Shown: piece after piece, positions 42,013-50,185 of the stretch | Layout of the letters: every line of letters starts with the position of its first letter | Position numbering within the stretch: the stretch's first letter is position 1 | Assembly: GCA_964526295.1 (NCBI GenBank) | Contig: CAZGKW010000023.1 | Coordinates: 1-64,000, forward strand | Direction: 5' to 3' | DNA length: 64,000 bases | From: CAZGKW01 sp964526295 | Lineage (GTDB): Bacteria > Planctomycetota > Phycisphaerae > FEN-1346 | Notes under the pieces: model-generated | Seen by the model: the letters and a program-made list of their open reading frames with translations, nothing else | Told to the model about the DNA's origin: nothing | Database searches by the model: none | Program-made: the position numbers and the translations under genes

Positions 42013-42096
42013 TATGGCCCGTACTAATGTGCTCGATTCCCATAAGGAGGCGCGACGCCTCCGTCAGAAAGGAGGTCAAACATGTTGATCGTAATT
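42013..42096 (+). pseudogene. Small overlapping starts, second one cut by REP element
   Basis: A 24-residue frame (ARTNVLDSHKEARRLRQKGG) starts at 42,013. Inside its end, AAAGGAGG precedes an ATG at 42,081 that gives only MLIVIPGT before a stop created by the REP element (CCGGGGACATAA). The excellent ribosome binding site with an eight-residue frame suggests that the element cut off a former gene at its start. What that gene was cannot be told. Confidence 0.4.
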
Positions 42097-42253
42097 CCGG
42101 GGACATAATACGGTTTTTTCGTTGACGGTCGGCGGCGTCTCGACTGACAGGACGCCATGGCACGCTTGGCACGCGTCGTGGTTCCGGGTTACCCGCATCA
42201 CGTCACCCAGCGGGGCAACCGCCGCCAGCCCACCTTCTTCTCGGACGAGGACT
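42097..42253 (+). mobile_element. REP-associated Y1 transposase element, truncated copy 1
   Basis: Left end CCGGGGACATAATACGG and the start of a REP-type tyrosine transposase (ATG at 42,157: ARLARVVVPGYPHHVTQRGN). It is nearly identical to 43,067-43,223. The frame then leaves the family at the SDEDY residues and runs into unrelated DNA, so only 33 residues of transposase remain. It forms one of two direct repeats around the gene at 42,322. Confidence 0.8.
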
Positions 42254-42321
42254 ATTCCGGGAGGGCTGGCGGGGGTACCTGTACACTTCGCCGCTCGTTG
42301 TTTGGTGAAGGGAGGCTCGCT

Positions 42322-43056
42322 GTGAAACTCGCTCGCTTTGTTGATATGACAGCCTGCAAATATATATTCTCCGATTATAGCACGTTTGTGCTGCGCTCGC
42401 CCTGGCACTACAGGAGGCTTTATGAAATGGGCAAACTTGGCGAGCGCAAGAAGCACAGTTCACGAGGCGATGAGTCCGAGCCGGAAGTGCAGCTTGCCGG
42501 GGGCGGCTCGGCAGAGGCGCCTGGCTTCGTTCTCAGTTGCTGGACCATGTTGGGTGGGGACAAGCCGACACCGAAGGAATGGGAGATATTTCCGGATAGT
42601 GCTGTAGCGATCATCAGTACGCCCGACAAAGTCTGCAAGTTCCTTGAAAAGGCGTTCAGAACAGGAGAGGTGAAAGGGCCGTGCAGACCGAGATACCCCT
42701 TTATCTGTGTCAACCATAAGGCCGTCACGTATGCCGACGAAGTCGCCGAGGAAATCACTCCCGAGAGCATCATGGACATAGTTCCATTTACGAAGCGTTT
42801 AGGATTCAAAAAAGAGAAGGAGTATCGTTTCGCAGTGGCATACAGCCCGGCGCCGCACTTCCTCGACACCTACATCTTTATTGCCATGCACTCCGACGAC
42901 TATATGGACACGTGCTTTGTCAATCCCGCAATGTGCACGCAGGACAAAAACGAGTTACACAGTGTCCTTGTGACTGCGATGTGCGGCTACGGATCCTTTG
43001 AGGGTAAGTCGCTTTCCGAAATCATCGCCAACGCAGATGTGGTCTTGTGTAAGTAG
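42322..43056 (+). CDS. DUF2971-like cargo protein
   Basis: A 244-residue protein with clearly lower GC than its surroundings. Features match DUF2971 in order: ACKYIFSDYSTFVLRSPWHYRR near the N-terminus, then LSCWTMLGGDKPTPKEWEIFPDSAVAIISTPDKVCKFL, a strand around YPFICVNHKAVTYADE, and FTKRLGFKKEKEYRFAVAYS. The function of DUF2971 is not established, though members occur on mobile DNA. The GTG at 42,322 follows AGGGAGG with six-base spacing. The frame is open further upstream into the transposase fragment, which could give a fusion from the ATG at 42,157, but the internal site is better. It is flanked by direct repeats. Confidence 0.65.
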   Translation: MKLARFVDMTACKYIFSDYSTFVLRSPWHYRRLYEMGKLGERKKHSSRGDESEPEVQLAGGGSAEAPGFVLSCWTMLGGDKPTPKEWEIFPDSAVAIISTPDKVCKFLEKAFRTGEVKGPCRPRYPFICVNHKAVTYADEVAEEITPESIMDIVPFTKRLGFKKEKEYRFAVAYSPAPHFLDTYIFIAMHSDDYMDTCFVNPAMCTQDKNELHSVLVTAMCGYGSFEGKSLSEIIANADVVLCK

Positions 43057-43066
43057 TCATGTAATG

Positions 43067-43831
43067 CCGGGGACATAATACGGTTTTTTCGTTGACGGGC
43101 GGCGGCGTCTCGACTAACAGGACGCCATGGCACGCTTGGCACGCGTCGTGGTTCCGGGTTACCCGCATCACGTCACCCAGCGGGGCAACCGCCGCCAGCC
43201 CACCTTCTTCTCGGACGAGGACTACGAGGCCTACCTGGCCCTGATGGCCGAGCAGTGTGCCGAGCGCGGGGTCGGCGTGTGGGCCTGGTGCCTGATGCCG
43301 CGCCGAGACGCTCAGCCGCCGGGTGCTTGTGACCCAACAACGCAACGCCCGTGCGGCCCGCAGCCACCGCAAACGCAAACTCCGTCGATTACACGCGTTA
43401 GGCATCACACTGACCCGAATCCGCAAATGCCATTGGCCGAGAACTTAGCGTTGTAGTACTAATGGAAAGCGCGGCGGGCAGTCCTGCCCGCCGCGAAAGA
43501 GACTTCCAGGCGCAAGTGACGCCGCGGACGAACCAAAGCAAAACGCGGTGGCCAAGACTGGCCACCGCGCGGGGGCACGTCGAGGGCCGGCCGGACCCGC
43601 TGGTGACGGCGAACCCGTTGGCCGAGGAGATCGGGCATTGGCGGCGGTGGCTGATGGCATCGGAGGAGCAGGAGACGCTGGAGGCGCTTCGCCTTCACGC
43701 TCGGACGGGGCGTCCGCTGGGGGGGAAGCGCTTCCTGGAGCGACTGGAGCGGATCGTGGGGCGCGGGGTGCGTCCGGGCCGACCCGGCCGGCCCCGGAAA
43801 CGGACCTGAAAAAACCGTATTATGTCCCCGG
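43067..43831 (+). mobile_element. REP-associated Y1 transposase element, internally replaced copy 2
   Basis: Ends are CCGGGGACATAATACGG at 43,067 and CCGTATTATGTCCCCGG at 43,815-43,831, inverted. The transposase N-terminus runs from 43,127 to 43,300, ending ..GVWAWCLMP, exactly where the HUH motif (NHVHL) should follow. The C-terminus resumes near 43,569 and ends at 43,809 (ARTGRPLGGKRFLERLERI..RPGRPGRPRKRT). The catalytic HUH and tyrosine parts are gone, replaced by a 3' fragment of some other gene (43,305-43,448: ETLSRRVLVTQQRNARAARS.., stop at 43,446) and a composite hairpin repeat (43,462-43,569). It is inactive. Confidence 0.8.
43462..43569. repeat. Composite two-hairpin repeat, inverted relative to 5.4 kb
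   Basis: GCGGCGGGCAGTCCTGCCCG (palindrome), then GAAAGAGACTTCCAGGCGCA, then GCGGTGGCCAAGACTGGCCA (palindrome). The reverse complement follows the order and spacing of the copy at 5,411-5,497, including the link ACTTGCG..GAAGTC..TTTCGCGGC. Confidence 0.7.
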
Positions 43832-44022
43832 ATTCCATAATGGGGCACACAATACGCACACACATCGAGAAGGTCAACCGCTTGCGGCTCGGTGGAAAGC
43901 ACTCACCCTCACCCCTCGCCCTCTCCCGTCGAGGGAGAGGGAGGAGATGGCGGCCAGGTCGGCACCTTTCGGATTCACTCAGGGCAGGCTCCGACCGACC
44001 GCGCAGAGCTTACGTGAGCCCG
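43832..44022. repeat. CCCTCTCCC hairpin repeat near the end of dnaE
   Basis: CTCACCCCTCGCCCTCTCCC and GTCGAGGGAGAGGGAGG at about 43,909-43,945 form a third copy of the dispersed palindrome also seen at 536 and 34,703. TCACTCAGGGCAGGCTCCGAC at about 43,976 resembles part of the fragment at 41,265. No gene is visible. Confidence 0.6.
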
Positions 44023-47000
44023 CTAGGCCGGCACCATGACGTCGTCGCCGTTCGCGGTCAAGAGCAGGTGTTCGGCCCCAAGAAGTTCCAGGACGTCGCG
44101 CTGGAAGGCCTCGTCGAGGGACACCCGGTAGTCCTCGCCGGCCTGGATGAGCGTCCGGCCGTGGGTCCGGCTGACGAGTTGGACGTAGACCGGCAGGCCG
44201 CCCGGATGGGCCGCCACCACGTCGCGGACGGCCTCGACCTGTCCCTCCTCCAGGCCGGCCTCGTGGAGGCGGATGATGACGGCCTTGGTCAGGACCTGCC
44301 GACCGTCGGCCAGCGACAGGACCTCCGCGGTCTTGATCTGCGGCTCCTCCCGGGCCCGGTCGACCGTCCCCCGGACGAAGACGATCTCGTCCTCGTGCAG
44401 CAGGTCCTGGTGCTTCTGGTAGTCGCGGGGGAAGATGACGCACGGGACCGTCCCGGTCAGGTCCTCCAGGTCGAAGACGGCCATTCGGGCGCCGGCGTTT
44501 CGGCCGCTCTTGGTGACGATCGCGCGGACCTGCTTGATGAGGCCCCCGAGGACGACCTCGCGGTCCTGGGCCAGGGCCGGCAGGTCCGCCACCTGGACGC
44601 TGGCGCAGTGGCGGATGAGCTGCTCGTGCTGGGCCAGGGGATGGCCCGAGACGTAGAGGCCCAGGACGGCCTTCTCGTTCTGAAGCCGCTCGTGCTCGGA
44701 CCATTCGGGCAGGTCCGGCAGGGCCTCGGCGTCGAGGTCCTCGTCCTCGGCGACGGCCCCGAGAAGGTTCATCTGGCCCTTGCGTCGGTCCTCCTGGACC
44801 TCCGCCCCGGCCGAGAGGGCCCGGTCCATGACCTGGGCGAGCTGGCTGCGTCGGGCGCCGGTCGAGTCGAACGCCCCGCACTTGATGAGGCAGTCGACGA
44901 CCGTCCTGTTGATGACCGACAGCTCGACCTCCTCGGCGAAGTGGAAGAGCGACTTGAACCGGCCGACTCGCCCTCGGGCCTCGACGATCGCCTCGACGGC
45001 CCGGTGGCCGATGCCCTTGACGGCGGCCAGGCCGAAGCGGACCTTCTCGCCGACCACCGTGAAGTCGGCCCCGGACTCGTTGATGTCGGGCGGGGCGACC
45101 TCGATCTCCATCCGGCGGCACTCGTCCAGGTACTCGGCCAGCTTGTCGGAGTTGACCATTTCGTAGGTCAGAAGGGCCGCCATGAACTCGACCGGATAGT
45201 GGGCCTTCAGGTAGGCCGTCTGGTAGGCGATCTGGGCGTAACGGGCCGAGTGGCTCTTGTTGAAGCCGTAGCCGGCGAAGGCCCGAATCTGATCCCAGAT
45301 TTCGGCGGCCTGGGCGGATTTGACGCGGTGTCGGCGGCACCCGGCCAGGAAGTGCTCCTTCTCGGCGGCGATGACGTCCTCGTTCTTCTTCGAGATGGCC
45401 TTGATGAGCTTGTAGGCCCGCTCCAGGGGGATGCCGCCGAGGCGGTTGGCGATCCGCATCACCTGTTCCTGGTAGGCCATGATGCCGTAGGACTCTTCCA
45501 GGATCTCCTGCATCGCCGGGTGGGGACACTGCCAGCCCGCTTCGCCGTGCATGCGGCGGATGTAGTCGCCGATCAGCATCATGGGGCCGGGCCGGTAGAG
45601 GGCGTTGGCGGCGATCAGGTGGTCGATCCGCTCCGGCTTCATCTTCTGGAGAAGGTCCCGCATCCCCGCGGACTCGAACTGGAAGATGCCTTTCGTCTCG
45701 CCCCGCTGGAACAGGGCGAACGTCTCGGCGTCGTCTAGCGGCAGGGCCTCCAGGTCGATCTCCTCGCCCCGGTGCTCGGCGACCAGCTCGACGGCCCGCT
45801 GGAGCGTCGTCAGCGTCCGCAGGCCCAGGAAATCCATCTTCAAGAGGCCCGCCTTCTCGCTCGCCGTCATCGACCACTGGGTCGTCACTTCGTCGCCGAC
45901 CCGGCAGAGCGGCACGTAATGGACCAGGGGGCGGTCGGCGATGACGACGCCGGCGGCGTGGACCGAGGCGTGACGCGACAGGCCCTCCAGCCGCTTCGCG
46001 ATGTCAATGAGCTCCCGGACGTGCGGCTGCTGCTCGTACATCCGCGCCAGGTCCGGCTCCTGCTCCAGGGCCTTCGCCAGGGTCATCTTGAGCTGGGCCG
46101 GGATCTTCTTGGCGATCTTGTCGACCTCCGGCAGAGGAATGTCGAGGACGCGGCCGACGTCGCGGACGACGGCCCGGGCCGCCATCGTCCCGAACGTGAT
46201 GATCTGGGCCACGTTGTCCGCCCCGTACTTCTCCCGGACGTACTGGATGATCCTGGGGCGGCCTTCCTGGCAGATGTCGATGTCGAGGTCCGGGAGCTCG
46301 TTGCGGCTCGGGTCCATGAACCGCTCGAACAGGAGGCCGTAGGCGATCGGGTCCACCTGCGAGAGGCCCAGCAGGTAACCCACCATGCATCCCACGCCGC
46401 TGCCTCGGGCCCCGCAGGGGATGCCCTGCCGCCGGGCGTGCTGGACGAAGTCCCACACGATGAGGAAGTAGCTGGAGAACCCCTTCGCCTGGATGACGGC
46501 CAGCTCGTGCTCGAGCTGCTCCCGGTGCCGCTTCGTGACCCGTTTGTATCGCCGCTTCAGGCCCTCCTCGCAGAGCGTCTTGAGGAGCGAGTCGGGCGTC
46601 TCGCCCTCCGGCACGGGATAGACCGGCGCGTGGTGCCGCCCGAACGAGGGCTTCAGGTCGCACCGCTCGGCGATGCGGAGGGTGTTTTCGAGGGCCTCCG
46701 GCACGTCGGCGAAGCGGGCCCGCATCTCCGCGGGGGTCTTCATGTGGAATTCCCGCGGCCGGTACGACATCCGGTTCTCGTCCTTCAGGACCTTGCCCGT
46801 GTTGATGCACAGGAGGACGTCGTGGGCACGTGTATCGTCGGCGTGGATGTAGTGGATGTCGTTGGTCGCGACGAGCGGTGCGTCGGTTTCCCGCGAAAGG
46901 GCCAGCATCATGGGCCGGACGCGCCGCTCCTCCTCGATGCCGTGGTCCTGGAGCTCCAGGTAGAAGCTGGCCGGCCCGAGGATCTCCTGGTACTGGCGGA

Positions 47001-47487
47001 CGGCCCGGCGGGCGCCGTCGGTGTCGCCGCGAAGGAGCCGCCAGGCCGGCTCGCCATGCAGACACGCCGACATGCCCAGCAGGCCCTCGGCGTGCTCCGC
47101 CAGCACCTCCTTGTCGATGCGGGGCTTGTAGTAGAAGCCGTCCAGCGAGGCCGTCGTCGCCAGGCGAATCAGGTTCCGGTAGCCTGTCTCGTCGGTCGCC
47201 AGGAGCACCAGGTGATGGCCGGCGTCCTGGCTCCCGGGGAGCGTCTCGCGGTCGAACCGGCTGCCGGGGGCGACGTAGGCCTCGTAGCCGATGATGGGCT
47301 TGAGGCCCGCCTTCGTCGCCGCCAGGTAGAAGTCGACCACCCCGTGGAGGTTCCCGTGGTCCGTCAGGGCCAGCGCGGGCGCCCCTTGCTCCAAGGCCCC
47401 CGCCACCAGGTCGTCGATGCGGCACGCGCCGTCGAGGAGGCTGAACTCGGAGTGCGTGTGGAGGTGAACGAAGGGCTGGTTCGGCAT
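44023..47487 (-). CDS. dnaE: DNA polymerase III alpha subunit
   Basis: Replicative DNA polymerase of 1,154 residues, normal for DnaE1. Order: N-terminal PHP domain (FVHLHTHSEFSLLDGACRIDDLV); polymerase core with CGARGSGVGCMVGYLLGLSQVDP, the active-site DLDIDICQEGRPRIIQYVREKYG, and PGPMMLIGDYIRR; fingers with SHSARYAQIAYQTAYLKAHYPVEFMAAL; helix-hairpin-helix KVRFGLAAVKGIGHRAVEAI; C-terminal OB-fold VLGGLIKQVRAIVTKSGRNAGARMAVFDLEDLTG. The active site usually reads PDFDIDF; here it is PDLDIDI. The gene stands alone, next to the accessory patch. Confidence 0.96.
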   Translation of the reverse strand: MPNQPFVHLHTHSEFSLLDGACRIDDLVAGALEQGAPALALTDHGNLHGVVDFYLAATKAGLKPIIGYEAYVAPGSRFDRETLPGSQDAGHHLVLLATDETGYRNLIRLATTASLDGFYYKPRIDKEVLAEHAEGLLGMSACLHGEPAWRLLRGDTDGARRAVRQYQEILGPASFYLELQDHGIEEERRVRPMMLALSRETDAPLVATNDIHYIHADDTRAHDVLLCINTGKVLKDENRMSYRPREFHMKTPAEMRARFADVPEALENTLRIAERCDLKPSFGRHHAPVYPVPEGETPDSLLKTLCEEGLKRRYKRVTKRHREQLEHELAVIQAKGFSSYFLIVWDFVQHARRQGIPCGARGSGVGCMVGYLLGLSQVDPIAYGLLFERFMDPSRNELPDLDIDICQEGRPRIIQYVREKYGADNVAQIITFGTMAARAVVRDVGRVLDIPLPEVDKIAKKIPAQLKMTLAKALEQEPDLARMYEQQPHVRELIDIAKRLEGLSRHASVHAAGVVIADRPLVHYVPLCRVGDEVTTQWSMTASEKAGLLKMDFLGLRTLTTLQRAVELVAEHRGEEIDLEALPLDDAETFALFQRGETKGIFQFESAGMRDLLQKMKPERIDHLIAANALYRPGPMMLIGDYIRRMHGEAGWQCPHPAMQEILEESYGIMAYQEQVMRIANRLGGIPLERAYKLIKAISKKNEDVIAAEKEHFLAGCRRHRVKSAQAAEIWDQIRAFAGYGFNKSHSARYAQIAYQTAYLKAHYPVEFMAALLTYEMVNSDKLAEYLDECRRMEIEVAPPDINESGADFTVVGEKVRFGLAAVKGIGHRAVEAIVEARGRVGRFKSLFHFAEEVELSVINRTVVDCLIKCGAFDSTGARRSQLAQVMDRALSAGAEVQEDRRKGQMNLLGAVAEDEDLDAEALPDLPEWSEHERLQNEKAVLGLYVSGHPLAQHEQLIRHCASVQVADLPALAQDREVVLGGLIKQVRAIVTKSGRNAGARMAVFDLEDLTGTVPCVIFPRDYQKHQDLLHEDEIVFVRGTVDRAREEPQIKTAEVLSLADGRQVLTKAVIIRLHEAGLEEGQVEAVRDVVAAHPGGLPVYVQLVSRTHGRTLIQAGEDYRVSLDEAFQRDVLELLGAEHLLLTANGDDVMVPA

Positions 47488-47683
47488 CGGTGCGTCCCAT
47501 CCAGGCCCGGCGGGGTCGCCAAGCGGGTCCCAGGCTGACGTGTAGGCGGAACTATCAGGCGCGGCGGCGCCGTGGGCATCTTACCACCGGCGAGCCCCGA
47601 ATCAAGCCGGAACAAAAACCTTGGCATTCGCATCCAATGGCGTGCATGATCGCGAGTCCGCACCAGCGACGGAGGGGGAGATT

Positions 47684-49381
47684 TTGACCGGACCCGAGAC
47701 GCCTCGACGCGGCCGGTGGCTCCTCCGCTCGCTGTGGCTGTTGGCGGCGCTGGCCGCCCTGGGCCTGCCCCTGGCGGGCCTTTTCATCGTGTCGGGCCTC
47801 GACGAGGGAGGCCAGCCGTTTCGTGTCGAAGGCGACGGCGGCGCGCCGGCCGCCGCCAGCGAGCTCGTCCGGCTTCTGGGCGTGGTGCCGGACGAGTCCG
47901 ACGACCTCCTCGACCCGGAGGGCCGACCGGTCGGCCGGATGCTCGACCCGCACGATTCGCATCGCGGGCACTGGGGCGACGCCTGGCTCCGCCGGACGCT
48001 CGTCTTCGAGCTGGCCGAGACCCAAGAGCTTCTCATCCCGACGGAGTTCCTCGTCAGCATCCCGGGGACCGAAGACCGGCCAAACCGGGAGGGAATCGAC
48101 CAGTGGGACGTCTTCCTCGGCCCCTCGGGCCGACGGATGTTCGTCCTGGACTTCTTCGAGGCGGCCACTCAACATCGGCGTTCCTGGTTCGGCCGCAGCG
48201 TGTTCGAGTACGACCGCCTGACGGTGACGGTCCGCTACTGCTACGGCGTGCCGGACGAGCCCCTCGCCGCGTTCGAGGCGCCCTTCGAGGTCGACCGGGC
48301 CGAGACCCGCCGGGCGGGCGAGACGGTCGTGACGCTGACCTCGCACAGCGAGCAGCGATGGCCCGGCGGCGCGTCGGCCAGGTTCCGTCTCGTTGTGGCG
48401 GGCCCGGTCGAGACCATGCCCCTGGTGATGGCCGTGGACACGGCGGGCCGGGCCCATCCGTCCGGTTCCTGGCAAGGGGGCTGGGGAGGCGGCGGGGGCG
48501 ATATCCGGTTCGACTTCCCGGACCTGCCCCTCGCGCGGATCGCAAAGGTCGTGGTCGGCGGCCGGCCCCGCGAGACCACCTTCCGCAACATCCGCGTCCG
48601 CTACCCCGACCGGCCGGCCCGCACCTGCGCCCCGTACCTCGACCGGATGGCGGAGGTCTTGGGCCTGGAGAACCTGACGCCGAAGGAGCTGGAGCGCTAC
48701 CAGTTCAACGACGTCGAGGAGGCGATCCAGGTCCTAGGCATCGTCCGGGGCAACCATCTGTACTCGGCCAGCCGCCTCATCATCCGGGCCGGGCGGGAAG
48801 GCAAGCTCGAATCGCTCGACCCAAAGCAGCGGGAAGCGCTCCGCGCCGACGCCGCCTCGCTCCTCGAGGCGGTCAACCCTAAGAGACGGTTCCAAGCCGT
48901 CGAGCTGGGCCTGGCGGTCGGTCCGTGGCCCGAGTTCGTCGACCCGGCCATCGACCTGCTCGACGAGCCGGGCCGAGGGCAACGCCACGAAGCGGCCATG
49001 CTCCTGGAGCGATACGTCGTTTCGCCGAGGCCGGAGCAGCTCGGCCGGATCGTCGAGGCGCTGCGCAAGGCGCCGGACATCTTCCTGTTCGGGCCCCTTC
49101 GGCGGTGCCTGGCGAAGCAGAAGACGCCCGAGGCCACCGCCGTCCTGAAGGAGCTGGCGGCCGACGACCGGCCGTGGGTCTGGATGGTCGCCCTCGACGA
49201 GCTACAGGAGCGGAAGGCCCTCGGCCGCCCCGAAGAGTGGTCCGACGAGAGGAAGTGGCGCGTCGCACTGCTGCTTGGGCCCGCCCGCGTAGGGGAGGAC
49301 CCTGGGGTCCTGGCGGCGGCCCGGCGCCGGCTGCCCGAGCTGCTCACCCCCCACCTGCTTCGCATGTATCGCCATGGATAG
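47684..49381 (+). CDS. Membrane-anchored protein of unknown function
   Basis: I do not recognise the family. About 565 residues: a single N-terminal membrane span (WLLRSLWLLAALAALGLPLAGLFIV), a large external region that looks beta-rich (WDVFLGPSGRRMFVLDFFEAA, VTVRYCYGVPDEPLAAFEAPFEVDRAE), and a helical C-terminal third that resembles degenerate HEAT repeats (RPEQLGRIVEALRKAPDIFLFGPLRRCLAKQ). The upstream frame is open to 47,621, but GGAGGGGGAG precedes a TTG at 47,684, which I take as the start. It is followed after six bases by another unknown gene and then by the signal peptidase gene, likely as one operon. Confidence 0.65.
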   Translation: MTGPETPRRGRWLLRSLWLLAALAALGLPLAGLFIVSGLDEGGQPFRVEGDGGAPAAASELVRLLGVVPDESDDLLDPEGRPVGRMLDPHDSHRGHWGDAWLRRTLVFELAETQELLIPTEFLVSIPGTEDRPNREGIDQWDVFLGPSGRRMFVLDFFEAATQHRRSWFGRSVFEYDRLTVTVRYCYGVPDEPLAAFEAPFEVDRAETRRAGETVVTLTSHSEQRWPGGASARFRLVVAGPVETMPLVMAVDTAGRAHPSGSWQGGWGGGGGDIRFDFPDLPLARIAKVVVGGRPRETTFRNIRVRYPDRPARTCAPYLDRMAEVLGLENLTPKELERYQFNDVEEAIQVLGIVRGNHLYSASRLIIRAGREGKLESLDPKQREALRADAASLLEAVNPKRRFQAVELGLAVGPWPEFVDPAIDLLDEPGRGQRHEAAMLLERYVVSPRPEQLGRIVEALRKAPDIFLFGPLRRCLAKQKTPEATAVLKELAADDRPWVWMVALDELQERKALGRPEEWSDERKWRVALLLGPARVGEDPGVLAAARRRLPELLTPHLLRMYRHG

Positions 49382-49387
49382 GAGAGG

Positions 49388-50101
49388 GTGATGGAGCAGG
49401 TGGTGGCCGCCCTGCCGCGCGAGGAGGCCGAGGCCGCCATGATCGACTTCCTCCGCAGCGCCGAGCACACCGGCCTGGCAGACTACGGCATCCGGTGGGT
49501 CGCCCGGCAGATCAACGCCTGGCACGGGACGGACCTGGGCGGCATCGGGGCCGACCTCTCCAGGAAGGGCTACGACCAACCGGGGTGCAGCGATTCGAGC
49601 CTGTTGAGGGACGTGCTGGTCTGGCACGAGACGGGCGTCGATCCGGGTGTGATCCCCCCGGACTACCGGCCCGCGCCGGAGGACCTCCGCATCGTCTGGG
49701 TGCACCTCAAGGACGGCGAGAAGGGCCGCGTGGGTCTCTGGCTGGCCGACCGCGACGCCGAGGGGCCGCTCCGCATGCGTTGCCTGACGAGCGGCAAGGA
49801 GTACCTCGCCTACCGGATCGCCCTACGCGAGCAAGGCGGCCGACAGGCATTCAGGCCCGACCTGTGGTTCAAGGTGGGTGATGACCGTCGGCGGGCGGGG
49901 GACTTCATTGCGGCCGAGGACCTGCCCGCCCGGATCGACCTGTCGAGCGACGACGGCGCCGCCCCGGCCGACTGGGACGTGTGGATCGAGCGGGCCGCCT
50001 CGCCCGAGAGCGTCCTCTCGGACACGGGGGTGTTCCGGGAATGGGCCGCGAAGCACCTCGACCCGGCGGAGGCGCCGTCCGGCGCCGCCGACGCGCCTTA
50101 G
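49388..50101 (+). CDS. Hypothetical soluble protein
   Basis: Not recognised. A 237-residue protein without membrane spans or signal. It opens with a helical part (VVAALPREEAEAAMIDFLRSAEHTGLADYGIRWVARQINAWHG), then a beta-rich part (LRIVWVHLKDGEKGRVGLWLADRDAEGPLRMRCLTS). It starts six bases after the previous gene, with GTG at 49,388 or ATG at 49,391 behind GGAGAGG. The tight spacing suggests joint expression with the membrane protein before it, perhaps as its cytoplasmic partner. Confidence 0.6.
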   Translation: MMEQVVAALPREEAEAAMIDFLRSAEHTGLADYGIRWVARQINAWHGTDLGGIGADLSRKGYDQPGCSDSSLLRDVLVWHETGVDPGVIPPDYRPAPEDLRIVWVHLKDGEKGRVGLWLADRDAEGPLRMRCLTSGKEYLAYRIALREQGGRQAFRPDLWFKVGDDRRRAGDFIAAEDLPARIDLSSDDGAAPADWDVWIERAASPESVLSDTGVFREWAAKHLDPAEAPSGAADAP

Positions 50102-50185
50102 CGCGCCCCTTGGGTCCGAGCGCTTGCCGGGGCCGCGGGCACTGGCCAGAACAGGGCATTCCCAACAGGTGGAGGACGGGACCCC

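Noticed and set aside
42157..43056. A fused transposase-DUF2971 protein starting at 42,157
   Set aside because: The frame is open through the junction, but GTG 42,322 has a good ribosome binding site and starts at the first recognisable DUF2971 part; the fusion is most likely accidental.
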